64,000 nt of DNA from Flavobacteriaceae bacterium CRH (GCA_001507425.1 LMAJ01000010.1:1-64000); one strand, 5' to 3'. Numbered from the stretch's first letter, positions 25,869-35,285 are shown. Numbers and translations are program-made. The notes: a model not told the origin generated them from the letters alone.

Positions 25869-27113
25869 TTATTCATAACGCAAAGCCTCAATAGGATCGA
25901 GTTGTGACGCTTTTATTGCCGGATATAAACCAGAAACAATAGCAACAGCAAAACTGGTTGCAAAAGCAGCAAAAATCGCCACCCACGGAATTACGAATGC
26001 AAAATTCATTATAGCTGCAAAACCAGCACCTACGAGAATTCCAAGTACAATTCCGACCAAACCACCAATTTGACCAATCAACAAAGTTTCGATAAAAAAC
26101 TGAACTGAAATCGTGACTTTTGTTGCCCCCAAAGCTTTACGGACACCAATTTCCCGCGTGCGTTCTGTAACCGATACAATCATAATATTCATTAAAGCGA
26201 TCGATGATCCTAAGATGGTAATTACACTGATGATCCAGGCAGCCCAACCTAAATATTGTGTGATTCCGAGAATTTTGTTAATTAAATCATCGCTTCGGCC
26301 AATACCAAAATTATTGTCACGAACAGGGCTCAGTTTACGAACTCTGCGCATGGTACTGGTTGCGTTATCGACAGCTTCATCTAAAAGTTCTTTTTTAGAA
26401 ACCATTACACTCATCGTATAATTGATATTAGGAGCAGTAAATAAAGAACGTGCCACCTGAATTGGAATTAGAACACGTAAATCCTGACTATTTCCAAAAG
26501 TAGATCCTTTTTCTTTTAAAACCCCGATAACTTTAAATCGGGCACCACGAATTGAAATAACTTTATCAATAGGGTTGACATCTTTCAGTAAACCTTTTTC
26601 GAAATCAGAACCAACAATACAAGAATAGGTATTATTGTCGATATCAAATTGATTGAAAGAACGGCCCAAAGTGGTTTCTAAACCTGAGTTCGAAATAAAA
26701 TGTTCGTCGACCCCAAGAATTTTAATTTCAGGATCAGTTTTTTTGTCTAAATATTTTACTTCAGCAGTTGAAGTTGCAGTAAAAGACAATGAGGTTTCTG
26801 TAAACGGATATTTAAATTTATTTTTGAAAGCAACAGCTTCAGGATAGGAGATAATTGGGTTTACAATTTCGCGTTCTTTTCCTCCACGATTTTTAACGTT
26901 GTTTTCGTATTGGTTGATATTGAAAGTATTAGCTCCCATTGATGCAAAATTGGTAGAAACCGTATTTTCAAGTGCCGTTACAACCGTTAGGATTCCAACC
27001 AAAGCAGTAATTCCGATAGCGATGATTAATACGGTAAGAATCGTACGCAGTAATTGTGTTCTGATAGAACCAAAAGCAATTCGGATATTTTCTTTAAATA
27101 ATTTTAGCATCAT
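25869..27113 (-). CDS. MacB/FtsX-type ABC transporter permease
   Basis: A membrane subunit of about 415 residues: an N-terminal membrane helix (residues 16-38), a large periplasmic MacB domain, then three membrane helices near the C-terminus with ERTREIGVRKALGAT before the second. The C-terminal PIEALRYE is typical of the family. MacB-type systems couple cytoplasmic ATP hydrolysis to periplasmic work such as efflux or lipoprotein handling. No ATPase gene is adjacent, so its partner must be encoded elsewhere. I use the ATG at 27113; an upstream TTG is possible. Confidence 0.9.
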   Translation of the reverse strand: MMLKLFKENIRIAFGSIRTQLLRTILTVLIIAIGITALVGILTVVTALENTVSTNFASMGANTFNINQYENNVKNRGGKEREIVNPIISYPEAVAFKNKFKYPFTETSLSFTATSTAEVKYLDKKTDPEIKILGVDEHFISNSGLETTLGRSFNQFDIDNNTYSCIVGSDFEKGLLKDVNPIDKVISIRGARFKVIGVLKEKGSTFGNSQDLRVLIPIQVARSLFTAPNINYTMSVMVSKKELLDEAVDNATSTMRRVRKLSPVRDNNFGIGRSDDLINKILGITQYLGWAAWIISVITILGSSIALMNIMIVSVTERTREIGVRKALGATKVTISVQFFIETLLIGQIGGLVGIVLGILVGAGFAAIMNFAFVIPWVAIFAAFATSFAVAIVSGLYPAIKASQLDPIEALRYE

Positions 27114-27272
27114 GAACAATTTGTCACGAAAATACGTTTTTTGTTACAAGTTTGTTTTGGAAGAGGCATTATTTATTTTAAAAAATAAGATATTTGCAGA
27201 CGATTTAGGATTTTGAAAAAATCTAAATCTCAAGAAAATAATTTATAAGATTTTTGGATTTAAGAGTTCAAT

Positions 27273-27309
27273 AGAAATCTAAAATCTAAAAATCTAAAAT
27301 CTAAAATAA
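27273..27309 (+). repeat. AAAATCT tandem array before hisS
   Basis: Four AAATCT/AAAATCT units directly abut the hisS ribosome-binding region. The same 7-bp word occurs at 7940-7974. The preceding 27210-27260 contains degenerate GATTTTTGGATTT words in the opposite sense. Confidence 0.8.
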
Positions 27310-27316
27310 AAAAAAG

Positions 27317-28744
27317 ATGGCTTCAAAACCAAGCATACCACAAGGAACAAGAGATTTTTCGCCTGCAGAGGTGTCAAAACGTCAATATATAATTCAAACG
27401 ATAAAAAATAATTTTGAGAAATTTGGTTTTCAGCCAATAGAAACTCCTTCTTTTGAAAACTCAGATACCTTAATGGGGAAATACGGAGAAGAAGGCGATC
27501 GTTTAATTTTCAAAATATTAAATTCAGGTAACTTTTTCTTCAATAAAAATAAAATTGAATTACCGGAATCTATAGAATCATTACAAGTTAATTCTGCCGA
27601 AACAATTAATCTTGATCAAAGAATTGAACTCAATAAATTTACCGGAAAAATTTCTGAGAAAGCTTTGCGTTACGATTTAACGGTTCCGTTTGCAAGATAT
27701 GTGGTACAGCACCAAAACGAAATTGAATTTCCTTTTAAAAGATATCAGATTCAACCGGTTTGGAGAGCTGACAGACCGCAAAGAGGCCGTTACAGAGAAT
27801 TTTTTCAATGTGATGCTGATGTTGTAGGCTCAAAATCGTTATGGCAGGAAGTAGAATTGGTTCAACTGTATGATACGGTTTTTACTTCTTTAGGTTTAGA
27901 AGGTGTTACGATAAAAATCAATAATAGAAAAATATTATCCGGAATTGCTGAAGTTATTGGTGCATCAGATAAATTGATTGATTTTACAGTTGCTTTAGAT
28001 AAGCTGGATAAAATTGGTGAAGATGGTGTTAAAAAAGAAATGATAGAAAAAGGTATTTCTGAAGAAGCATTAGTAAAAGTTCAACCACTATTTAATTTTA
28101 CAGGAACTTTTGCAGATAAAATAAATCAGCTTTCTGAATTACTGGCTTCATCAGAAGAAGGTATGAAAGGAGTACAGGAACTTAAATTTATTTATGACAA
28201 TGTGGCAACTTTAGGTCTCGCAACAGCAACTCTAGATCTTGATGTAACGCTGGCTCGTGGATTAAATTATTATACTGGAGCTATTTTTGAAGTAGCAGCG
28301 CCAAAAACTGTTTCAATGGGTTCTATTGGCGGCGGTGGAAGATACGATGACTTGACTGGTATTTTTGGTTTAAAAAATATGAGCGGCGTTGGAATTTCTT
28401 TTGGCTTAGATCGTATTTATTTAGTTTTAGAAGAATTGCAGTTGTTTCCTGAAACTGTTGCAGCAACATCAAAAGCCTTGTTTATTAATTATGGAGATGC
28501 TGAAGCTTTATATGCTTCGCAGGCGATTCAGAAACTGAGAAAAGAAAATATAAAAGTAGAATTGTACCCAGATAACGTAAAAGTTGGGAAACAGTTTCAA
28601 TATGCAGACAAGCGTTTAATCCCGTTTGCAGTTATCGTAGGTGATCAGGAAATTGCTTCAAATTCATATTCGCTTAAGAATCTAGTTTCGGGCGAACAGG
28701 TTTCAGTTGATTTCGAAGGATTGAAAAATGCTTTGTTAAGTTAA
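27317..28744 (+). CDS. hisS: histidyl-tRNA synthetase
   Basis: A class II aminoacyl-tRNA synthetase, 475 residues. Motif 2 is in [16 protein letters not shown]. The His-A loop [26 protein letters not shown] and motif 3 [11 protein letters not shown] are clear. The C-terminal anticodon-binding domain (about 385-475) is intact. It is transcribed alone, with a 7-bp tandem array just before it and a long palindrome just after it. Confidence 0.97.
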   Translation: MASKPSIPQGTRDFSPAEVSKRQYIIQTIKNNFEKFGFQPIETPSFENSDTLMGKYGEEGDRLIFKILNSGNFFFNKNKIELPESIESLQVNSAETINLDQRIELNKFTGKISEKALRYDLTVPFARYVVQHQNEIEFPFKRYQIQPVWRADRPQRGRYREFFQCDADVVGSKSLWQEVELVQLYDTVFTSLGLEGVTIKINNRKILSGIAEVIGASDKLIDFTVALDKLDKIGEDGVKKEMIEKGISEEALVKVQPLFNFTGTFADKINQLSELLASSEEGMKGVQELKFIYDNVATLGLATATLDLDVTLARGLNYYTGAIFEVAAPKTVSMGSIGGGGRYDDLTGIFGLKNMSGVGISFGLDRIYLVLEELQLFPETVAATSKALFINYGDAEALYASQAIQKLRKENIKVELYPDNVKVGKQFQYADKRLIPFAVIVGDQEIASNSYSLKNLVSGEQVSVDFEGLKNALLS

Positions 28745-28768
28745 ATATCTTGGATTGAAGATTTTTTG

Positions 28769-28866
28769 TTTCACGCAGATTCGGCAGATTAAAGCAGATT
28801 TAATTTGATTTTACATAAAATAATCTGCTTTAATCTGCCTAAATCTTTTTTAAAATCTGTGTGAAA
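28769..28866. repeat. palindrome of GCAGATTAAA words after hisS
   Basis: A perfect 18-bp stem (28783-28800 with 28822-28839) is enclosed by outer arms TTTCACGCAGATT (28769-28781) and AATCTGTGTGAAA (28854-28866). The arms repeat the word GCAGATT. It starts 25 nt after the hisS stop and could fold at the mRNA 3' end. From 28867 to 29006 I see no gene. Confidence 0.9.
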
Positions 28867-29006
28867 TAAAATTTTTTGGTGACAAGCGAATAGATTTTAA
28901 CGAATTGAAAAAAAAACTTTATTAGGTTAACTGTTTGGAATGAAGGTTTTTGCTGCAGATTGCATAGGTTTAAAGGTTTTTCTTTTAAAATCTCTACGCG
29001 AAATTG

Positions 29007-29037
29007 TTGCTGGGACAGAAAAAAAACTTTTAATTTG
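29007..29037 (+). promoter_or_regulatory. promoter for tRNA-Trp
   Basis: TTG at 29007-29009, a 20-nt spacer and TTAATTTG at 29030-29037 approximate the Bacteroidota TTG-N17-23-TAnnTTTG promoter. Transcription would begin just before the tRNA at 29048. Confidence 0.5.
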
Positions 29038-29047
29038 CGGCCTTGAT

Positions 29048-29118
29048 ACGGGCGTAGTTCAAGGGTAGAATAGCGGTCTCCAAAACCGTTGATGGGGGTT
29101 CGAATCCCTCCGCCCGTG
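29048..29118 (+). tRNA. tRNA-Trp (CCA anticodon)
   Basis: A cloverleaf is visible: acceptor ACGGGCG/CGCCCGT, anticodon loop CTCCAAA with CCA at 29080-29082, the T arm GGGGGTTCGAATCCCTC, and discriminator G at 29118, as expected for Trp. The CCA tail is not encoded. The anticodon stem includes one G-U pair. Confidence 0.96.
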
Positions 29119-29240
29119 CAATATTTTTTACTTCAAAGAAATCAAAGATTTTATCTAAGATAATTTCAAAAAAGGAAAAGTTTATAAAGCTAAATGAATG
29201 CTTTGTAAACTTTTTCTTTTTTAAGATCAACTCTAATTAT

Positions 29241-29333
29241 TTTTACCGCAGAGAACGCAAAGATTTTTCGCAAAGTACACAAAGATTTAAGTTGTGTTTA
29301 CACAATCTAAGTACACAAATCTCTGCGGTAAAA
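29241..29333. repeat. nested palindrome after tRNA-Trp
   Basis: A perfect 13-bp outer stem (TTTTACCGCAGAG with CTCTGCGGTAAAA) encloses iterated CGCAAAG and TACACAAAG words and a central TTGTG-TTTA-CACAA hairpin. It shares words with 22296 and 47860. Confidence 0.88.
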
Positions 29334-29349
29334 AAAATTGGGTTAGACA

Positions 29350-29387
29350 AAAAAAAGCTTCGTCTGAAATAGATGAAGCTTTTTTTA
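29350..29387 (+). terminator. intrinsic terminator
   Basis: AAAAGCTTCGTCT pairs with AGATGAAGCTTTT (one G-U pair) around a short loop, with A-run and T-run flanks. It probably ends the tRNA-Trp transcript. Confidence 0.8.
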
Positions 29388-29586
29388 ATATAAGGTAAAC
29401 TTGAATTAATAATTATTTATGAAGCCGAGGCCAACCCTTAAATTCAATTTTGATAGGTAATAAATTATTTTTTATATTGGTGCCTCAAATTTACTACAAA
29501 CTAAAACGTAATAGTCTTAAAATTATACTAATTTTTTCTCCTACAAAAAATAATTTTAAAACACTGAACTTTAATAGAGTGACAAT
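29388..29586. other. spacer without recognised features
   Basis: About 200 bp of AT-rich DNA between the terminator and the grpE promoter. I see no ORF with coding character, palindrome or conserved motif here. Confidence 0.5.
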
Positions 29587-29618
29587 TTGACATTTTGAAA
29601 GATTTGGCAGTACTTTTG
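29586..29618 (+). promoter_or_regulatory. promoter of grpE-dnaJ
   Basis: TTTG (29586-29589), a 21-nt spacer and TACTTTTG (29611-29618) fit the housekeeping Bacteroidota promoter almost perfectly, 24 nt before the grpE ATG. No CIRCE-like inverted repeat is seen. Confidence 0.75.
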
Positions 29619-29641
29619 CAATCCAAAAGAAAGAATTGAAA

Positions 29642-30220
29642 ATGAAGTTTAAGAATATTTTTAAAAATACAAATAATATGACTACGGAAAATACAGAATT
29701 CGATCAGGAATTAGATGATGTAACGTTAGAAACGAACGCCAACGGTGAGCAATTAATTGTTGAAGAATTAAGTGTTGAAGAGCAATTGGCTCAAGACTTG
29801 GCAAAAGAAAAAGATAAGTTTTTGAGATTATTTGCCGAATTTGAAAATTACAAAAAAAGAACTTCAAAAGAGCGTATGGATTTGTTTAAAACAGCAAACC
29901 AGGAAGTTTTGTTAGCAATGCTTCCTGTTTTGGATGATTTTGACAGAGCAACTGTAGAAATCAACAAATCTGATGATGAAAATTTGAAAAAAGGAGTAGA
30001 GTTGATTCATGAAAAATTGAAAAGTACTTTGGTAGCTAAAGGTTTAGAGCAAGTTGAAGTAAGAGCAGGTGATGCTTTTAATGCTGATTTTGCTGAAGCA
30101 ATTACCCAAATTCCAGCTCCGTCTGACAAATTAAAAGGGAAAATTGTTGATGTTATTGAAAAAGGATACAAATTAGGAGACAAAATTATTCGTTTCCCTA
30201 AAGTGGTTATCGGAAACTAA
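29642..30220 (+). CDS. grpE: nucleotide exchange factor GrpE
   Basis: Cochaperone that releases ADP from DnaK. An acidic, disordered N-terminus leads to a long helix (about 50-95) containing KDKFLRLFAEFENYKKRTSKER, then the C-terminal beta-wing (VIEKGYKLGDKIIRFPKVVIGN). I use the ATG at 29642; a TTG two codons upstream is less likely. It is followed by dnaJ after 79 bp, and both are served by the promoter at 29586-29618. dnaK is not in the window. Confidence 0.96.
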   Translation: MKFKNIFKNTNNMTTENTEFDQELDDVTLETNANGEQLIVEELSVEEQLAQDLAKEKDKFLRLFAEFENYKKRTSKERMDLFKTANQEVLLAMLPVLDDFDRATVEINKSDDENLKKGVELIHEKLKSTLVAKGLEQVEVRAGDAFNADFAEAITQIPAPSDKLKGKIVDVIEKGYKLGDKIIRFPKVVIGN

Positions 30221-30299
30221 AAAATGCAAATTAGATTCTGAATATCAATTTTTTAAGAATTGGATTTTGGATTTTACGATTTGGAATTTAACCTAAATT

Positions 30300-31412
30300 A
30301 TGAAAAAAGATTTTTACGAAATACTAGGCATTTCAAAAAATGCTGATGCTGCCGAAATTAAAAAAGCTTACCGAAAAAGTGCGCTAAAATATCACCCGGA
30401 TAAAAATCCAGGCGACAAAGAGGCAGAAGAAAACTTTAAACTTGCGGCAGAAGCTTATGAAGTTTTGAGTGATCCTAACAAAAAAGCAAAATACGACCAA
30501 TACGGACACCAGGCATTTGATGGTTCTGGCGGATTTGGCGGTGGTGGTCATGGTGGTATGAATATGGATGACATTTTCAGCCAGTTTGGCGATATTTTTG
30601 GTGGAGGATTTGGCGGTTTTGGCGGAGGCGGAGGTGGCCCTCGTCGTGCTAAAGGAAGCAATCTTAGAATTAAAGTGAAACTGACTTTAGAAGAGGTTGC
30701 AAATGGTGTAGAGAAAAAAGTAAAAGTAAAACGTAAAGTTCAGGCCAAAGGGGTTACCTACAAAACGTGTTCGACTTGTAACGGTCAGGGACAGGTAATG
30801 CGTGTAACAAACACAATTTTAGGAAGAATGCAATCTGCATCAACTTGCCCTAATTGTGGTGGTTCTGGACAAATTTTAGATAAAAGACCTTCTGAAGCAG
30901 ATGCTCAGGGAATGGTAGTAGAAGACGAAACAGTTTCTATTAAAATTCCGGCCGGAGTTGTTGACGGAATGCAATTGAAAGTTTCTAACAAAGGAAACGA
31001 TGCTCCGGGAAATAGCGTTCCGGGAGATTTAATTGTTGCTATTGAAGAATTAGAACACGAATTCTTAAAACGTGAAGGAGAAAATATACATTTTGATTTG
31101 TATATCAGTTTCCCGGAAGCCGTTTTAGGAGTTTCTAAAGATATCGAAGCAATCAACGGTAAAGTTCGTATTAAACTCGAAGAAGGAATTCAATCCGGAA
31201 AAATATTAAGATTAAAAGGAAAAGGAATTCCAAGTATAAACGGTTACGGAAGCGGAGATTTACTAGTTCACGTAAATGTATGGACACCTAAAACCTTGAA
31301 TAAAGAGCAAAAACAATTTTTTGAAAATGCTTTAAACGACGAACACTTCGTTCCAAGCCCTGAAAAATCAGAAAAATCATTTTTTGAGAAAGTAAAAGAT
31401 ATGTTTTCATAA
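30300..31412 (+). CDS. dnaJ: chaperone DnaJ (two zinc-finger motifs only)
   Basis: A 370-residue J-protein. The J domain has the HPD tripeptide in KYHPDKNPGD, followed by a long Gly-rich linker (about 75-120). The cysteine-rich region has just two CxxCxGxG motifs (CSTCNGQG and CPNCGGSG) in place of four. By spacing these match motifs 2 and 3 of E. coli, which build zinc centre II; motifs 1 and 4 (centre I) are absent. I recall the same reduction in other Flavobacteriia. The client-binding C-terminal domains and PEAVLGVSKDIEAI are intact. Confidence 0.95.
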   Translation: MKKDFYEILGISKNADAAEIKKAYRKSALKYHPDKNPGDKEAEENFKLAAEAYEVLSDPNKKAKYDQYGHQAFDGSGGFGGGGHGGMNMDDIFSQFGDIFGGGFGGFGGGGGGPRRAKGSNLRIKVKLTLEEVANGVEKKVKVKRKVQAKGVTYKTCSTCNGQGQVMRVTNTILGRMQSASTCPNCGGSGQILDKRPSEADAQGMVVEDETVSIKIPAGVVDGMQLKVSNKGNDAPGNSVPGDLIVAIEELEHEFLKREGENIHFDLYISFPEAVLGVSKDIEAINGKVRIKLEEGIQSGKILRLKGKGIPSINGYGSGDLLVHVNVWTPKTLNKEQKQFFENALNDEHFVPSPEKSEKSFFEKVKDMFS

Positions 31413-31446
31413 GCTAAACTTTTTCTAAAAGGTTCAAATAATTTAT

Positions 31447-31484
31447 AAAACCCATTTTAAATGCAAATTTAGAATGGGTTTTTT
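31447..31484 (+). terminator. terminator after dnaJ
   Basis: AAAACCCATTTTAAAT pairs with ATTTAGAATGGGTTTT (one mismatch) and ends in a T-run, 35 nt after the dnaJ stop. Confidence 0.85.
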
Positions 31485-31576
31485 ACGTATTATTACGCAG
31501 ATTCGTTTCGAATTATTTACTTTTACAGACCGTTAACCACAATGGTCAAACTGACGAAGAAAATTCTAAAAACAGC

Positions 31577-32506
31577 ATGAGCAACTTACTCGAAGTACAT
31601 AAAGTCGTAAAACAATACGGTGATTATGTAGCGCTTAACGAAGTTTCATTAAATGTACCAAAAGGTAGTATTTATGGACTATTGGGACCAAATGGAGCTG
31701 GAAAAACTTCCCTTATCCGAATCATAAATCAAATTACATTGCCAGATAGTGGCGAAGTAATTCTTGATGGAGAAAAATTGCAGCCAAAGCACGTGCAGAC
31801 TATTGGTTACCTTCCTGAAGAAAGAGGTTTGTACACTTCTATGAAAGTAGGGGAACAATGTTTGTATCTGGCGCAAATGAAAGGACTTTCTAAAGCTGAG
31901 GCAAAAATACAATTAGAATACTGGTTTGACCGATTAGGAATCCAGGGTTGGTGGAACAAGAAAATTCAGGAACTTTCTAAAGGAATGGCACAAAAAATTC
32001 AGTTCGTGGTTTGCGTACTCCATAAACCTAAATTGCTGATTTTTGATGAGCCTTTTTCCGGATTCGATCCTGTAAATGCCAATATTATTAAGGATGAAAT
32101 TTTAGCATTAAAAGAACAAGGCGCTACAATTATTTTTTCTACTCACAGAATGGAAAGTGTTGAAGAACTTTGCGACCACATTGCCTTAATTCATAAATCG
32201 AATAAATTAATAGAAGGAAAACTTAGCGATGTAAAACGTCAGTTTAAAACCAATAGTTTTGAAGTTGGAATTCTAACAGATAATGTGGAAGGTTTGATGT
32301 ATGACATTACACAAAAATTCACCGTTTCGCCTGCCCATTTTAAATCGTTAAATGATGATTTAAAATTAGACATCCAAATAGGAACTGCAACACCAAATGA
32401 GTTATTACACCTTTTAACACAAAGAGGTCAAGTAACCCATTTCGTAGAAAAAATACCAAGTGTAAACGATATTTTTATTCAAACAGTTACTGATAGCAAA
32501 AATTAA
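31577..32506 (+). CDS. ABC transporter ATP-binding protein (NatA-like)
   Basis: A 309-residue ATPase of an ABC-2 type exporter. Walker A is GPNGAGKTS (37-45). The signature region is LSKGMAQKIQ, a degenerate LSGGQ, and Walker B is LLIFDEPFSGFDP. The switch His is in FSTHRMESVEE. The C-terminal DUF4162-like tail (about 225-305) is typical of NatA-type proteins. The permease gene follows 78 bp later. The substrate is unknown; NatAB pairs are annotated as Na+ exporters, but that is not shown here. Confidence 0.92.
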   Translation: MSNLLEVHKVVKQYGDYVALNEVSLNVPKGSIYGLLGPNGAGKTSLIRIINQITLPDSGEVILDGEKLQPKHVQTIGYLPEERGLYTSMKVGEQCLYLAQMKGLSKAEAKIQLEYWFDRLGIQGWWNKKIQELSKGMAQKIQFVVCVLHKPKLLIFDEPFSGFDPVNANIIKDEILALKEQGATIIFSTHRMESVEELCDHIALIHKSNKLIEGKLSDVKRQFKTNSFEVGILTDNVEGLMYDITQKFTVSPAHFKSLNDDLKLDIQIGTATPNELLHLLTQRGQVTHFVEKIPSVNDIFIQTVTDSKN

Positions 32507-32520
32507 AATTCCAAAAAATA

Positions 32521-32567
32521 AATTCCAAATTCCAATATTAGAGCGATCAAAATTGGAATTTGGAATT
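32521..32567. repeat. AATTCCAA inverted repeat inside the ABC operon
   Basis: A perfect 15-bp inverted repeat (arms 32521-32535 and 32553-32567, 17-nt loop) built from the doubled word AATTCCA. It sits between ATPase and permease genes, where it could fold in the shared mRNA. A sequence relative lies at 41701-41733. Confidence 0.88.
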
Positions 32568-32584
32568 TGAAAATTAAAATATTT

Positions 32585-33901
32585 ATGAGTATCATTTCGT
32601 TGATTATAAAAAGAGAATTCATTGCAAAAGTCCGCAATAAGTCTTTTGTTGTCATGACTTTTTTAAGTCCGTTGCTGTTTGTGGCAATTGCTGGATTTAT
32701 TGGTTATTTGAGTTCGATGAAAGCAGATACAAAACGAATTGCAATTCATGACGAAACAGGTTTGTTTGCAGCTGATTTTGTAAAACAGAATAAAAAAAAC
32801 GGTGAATACAGATATTTGAATCTTTCTGAAATAGATGTAAAATCTTTGAAAGACAGTATTACAAAAGAAAATTTCAGCGGTCTGATTGTTATTCCAGAAA
32901 CAGAAAATTCAAAAGATTTAGAAAGTAAAATTGAATTCATTTCAAATAATAGTCCGAGTATAGCTTTTATAGAAAACACACAGGATATCATTGGAACAAA
33001 AATTACAAAGCTCAATCTCGAAAAAGCAAAACTGGATACTTTGGCAATTCAAAAAGCACAATCAAATGTCAATATTCATTTGGTAAAAGCTTCCGGAGAA
33101 GAAAGTCTAAAAGGATTAAATGAAATAAAGATTGGTATTGGCGGCGCTTTCGGTTATTTAATTATGATGTTCATTATTATTTACGGAAACATGGTAATGC
33201 GAAGTGTCATCGAAGAAAAAACTAACAGAATCATCGAAATCATTATTTCATCGGTAAAACCATTTCAGTTAATGATTGGTAAAATCGTTGGAACTTCACT
33301 TGCCGGAATATTACAATTTGTAATTTGGGCGATTATTGGTTTAGGATTAATGTTTGCCGCTTCTGCATTTTTTGGAGTAAATGTTAGTCCAACAGCTAAA
33401 ATTCCACCAGAATTAATGCATTCTGCTCAGCAAGAATTCGCCGGATCAGCACAAATGTATATTAGTGAATTATGGAATCTGCCAATCGCCAGCATTATAA
33501 TTGGTTTTGTAGTTTATTTTATTGGAGGCTACTTTTTGTATAGTTCCTTTTACGCAGCAATTGGAGCTGCTGTCGACAATCAAACCGATTCTCAACAATT
33601 CCTTTTGCCGATAATTATGCCACTTATTTTGAGTGTTTATATTGGTTTTTTTACCGTTGTAAATGATCCACACGGAACAGTTGCAGTTATATTTTCTATG
33701 ATTCCGCTTACATCGCCAATCGTCATGTTAATGCGTATTCCGTTTGGAGTGCCGTGGTGGCAAATCGCAATTTCGGTATCATTATTGTTTGCAACCTTTT
33801 TCCTTGTTGTGTGGTTCGCAGCAAAAATTTATCGTGTAGGTATTTTAATGTACGGCAAAAAACCAACCTGGAAAGAATTGTATAGATGGCTGAAGTATTA
33901 A
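32585..33901 (+). CDS. ABC-2 type transporter permease (NatB-like)
   Basis: A membrane protein of about 438 residues from the ATG at 32585 (MSIISLIIKREFIAKVRNKS). One N-terminal membrane helix is followed by a large extracytoplasmic loop (about 45-175), then five or six helices containing GNMVMRSVIEEKTNRIIEIIISSVKP, the ABC-2 signature that links to the ATPase. Together with the preceding gene it makes a two-component exporter. An upstream in-frame TTG belongs to the intergenic repeat and is not a credible start. Confidence 0.9.
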   Translation: MSIISLIIKREFIAKVRNKSFVVMTFLSPLLFVAIAGFIGYLSSMKADTKRIAIHDETGLFAADFVKQNKKNGEYRYLNLSEIDVKSLKDSITKENFSGLIVIPETENSKDLESKIEFISNNSPSIAFIENTQDIIGTKITKLNLEKAKLDTLAIQKAQSNVNIHLVKASGEESLKGLNEIKIGIGGAFGYLIMMFIIIYGNMVMRSVIEEKTNRIIEIIISSVKPFQLMIGKIVGTSLAGILQFVIWAIIGLGLMFAASAFFGVNVSPTAKIPPELMHSAQQEFAGSAQMYISELWNLPIASIIIGFVVYFIGGYFLYSSFYAAIGAAVDNQTDSQQFLLPIIMPLILSVYIGFFTVVNDPHGTVAVIFSMIPLTSPIVMLMRIPFGVPWWQIAISVSLLFATFFLVVWFAAKIYRVGILMYGKKPTWKELYRWLKY

Positions 33902-33910
33902 ATTTTTATA

Positions 33911-34088
33911 GTTGCAAAGGTTCTGAGGTACAAAGGTTCAAAGGTTTTTTTGAGACTGAAACTTTGTAATAGAATAAAAGTAAGTTTAACAATTTATACA
34001 TGAAGCATTAAAGATATATTATTAATAATAGGTTAAAAGGTAACAAGCGACAAAGATTATAAACTTTGCACCTCTGAACCTTTGCAAC
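33911..34088. repeat. long-range palindrome of GCAAAGGTTC words
   Basis: Arms 33911-33928 and 34071-34088 pair over 18 nt with one mismatch. Both arms are followed by further AAAGGTTC / GAACCTTT words. The arms are separated by about 140 nt, so the right arm immediately precedes the response-regulator gene. The word family recurs at 57877-58088. Confidence 0.82.
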
Positions 34089-34107
34089 TTTGAACCTTAA
34101 AAAAAGA

Positions 34108-35271
34108 ATGAGTAAAATACTAATTATAGAAGACGAAGCATCGATTCGTAGAGTTTTGGTAAAGATTTTATCAGAAGAAAATGACACCTATCAGGTTGAT
34201 GAAGCAGAAGATGGTGTTGCAGGTCTTGAGAAAATAAAAAACAACGATTACGATTTGGTTTTGTGCGATATCAAAATGCCAAAAATGGATGGTGTTGAGG
34301 TTTTAGAAGAAGTAAAAAAAATTAAACCTGAAATTCCGATGGTCATGATCTCTGGTCACGGCGATATGGAAACGGCTATTCATACCATGCGTTTGGGAGC
34401 TTTTGATTACATCTCAAAACCGCCCGATTTAAATCGTTTATTGAATACCGTTCGTAATGCTTTAGATAAAAAACAACTTGTCGTTGAAAATAAAATCCTG
34501 AAGAAAAAGGTCAGTAAAAACTATGAAATGGTTGGCGAAAGCGAAGCTATCAATCATATAAAAGTGATGATTGATAAAGTTGCCCAAACCGAAGCCAGAG
34601 TTTTAATTACAGGACCAAACGGAACCGGAAAAGAATTAGTAGCGCATCAGTTACATGAAAAAAGCGAACGTGCTAATTTTCCTTTAATTGAAGTAAACTG
34701 CGCTGCGATTCCGAGTGAATTGATTGAAAGCGAATTGTTTGGTCACGTAAAAGGTGCTTTTACATCAGCAGTAAAAGATCGTGCAGGAAAGTTTGAAGCG
34801 GCTGACAAAGGAACTATTTTCTTAGATGAAATTGGTGATATGAGCCTTTCGGCGCAAGCCAAAGTTTTAAGAGCTTTGCAAGAAAGCATGATTACCAGAG
34901 TTGGAGCAGAAAAAGATATTAAAGTCGATGTTCGTGTTGTGGCTGCAACCAATAAAGATTTAAAAACAGAAATTGCCGAAGGCCGTTTCCGTGAAGATTT
35001 ATACCATCGTTTGGCTGTAATTTTGATAAAAGTTCCGCCATTGAATGAAAGACGTGACGATATTCCGGCATTGATAAGACACTTTGCAGAGAAAATTGCC
35101 TCTGAACAAGGAAACGTTGTCAAAGTATTTTCTCAGCCAGCCATAAAGTTATTGCAGGAATACGATTGGACAGGAAATATTCGTGAACTTCGAAATGTAG
35201 TTGAAAGATTAATTATTCTGGGAGGAACAGAAATTTCTGAAACAGATGTAAAAATGTTCGCAAGCAAATAG
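34108..35271 (+). CDS. sigma-54-dependent response regulator lacking the DNA-binding domain
   Basis: A two-domain protein of 387 residues. The receiver (1-120) has the phospho-acceptor D54 in LCDIKMPKMDG and the switch residues ISGHG and Lys in YISKPPD. The AAA+ domain (about 140-370) has Walker A GPNGTGKE (169-176), the sigma-54 loop as GAFTSA (216-221) instead of GAFTGA, and Walker B GTIFLDEIGDMS. The chain stops about 15 residues after the AAA+ lid (WTGNIRELRNVVERL), so there is no Fis-type helix-turn-helix. It may activate RpoN-holoenzyme from solution, as reported for Helicobacter FlgR. No histidine kinase gene is adjacent. Confidence 0.92.
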   Translation: MSKILIIEDEASIRRVLVKILSEENDTYQVDEAEDGVAGLEKIKNNDYDLVLCDIKMPKMDGVEVLEEVKKIKPEIPMVMISGHGDMETAIHTMRLGAFDYISKPPDLNRLLNTVRNALDKKQLVVENKILKKKVSKNYEMVGESEAINHIKVMIDKVAQTEARVLITGPNGTGKELVAHQLHEKSERANFPLIEVNCAAIPSELIESELFGHVKGAFTSAVKDRAGKFEAADKGTIFLDEIGDMSLSAQAKVLRALQESMITRVGAEKDIKVDVRVVAATNKDLKTEIAEGRFREDLYHRLAVILIKVPPLNERRDDIPALIRHFAEKIASEQGNVVKVFSQPAIKLLQEYDWTGNIRELRNVVERLIILGGTEISETDVKMFASK

Positions 35272-35285
35272 AATGCTTCGCGCAA

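Noticed and set aside
29030..29230. Minus-strand ORF across tRNA-Trp (ending EGFEPPSTVLETAILPLNYARIKAAN region)
   Set aside because: Its sequence is the antisense of the tRNA and its flanks; this is a well-known spurious ORF over tRNA genes.
32567..32584. Upstream TTG start for the NatB-like permease
   Set aside because: The TTG is in the AATTCCAA palindrome and the ATG at 32585 fits the family.
34090..34107. Upstream TTG start for the response regulator
   Set aside because: The TTG lies within the intergenic repeat; the ATG at 34108 gives a normal receiver-domain start.
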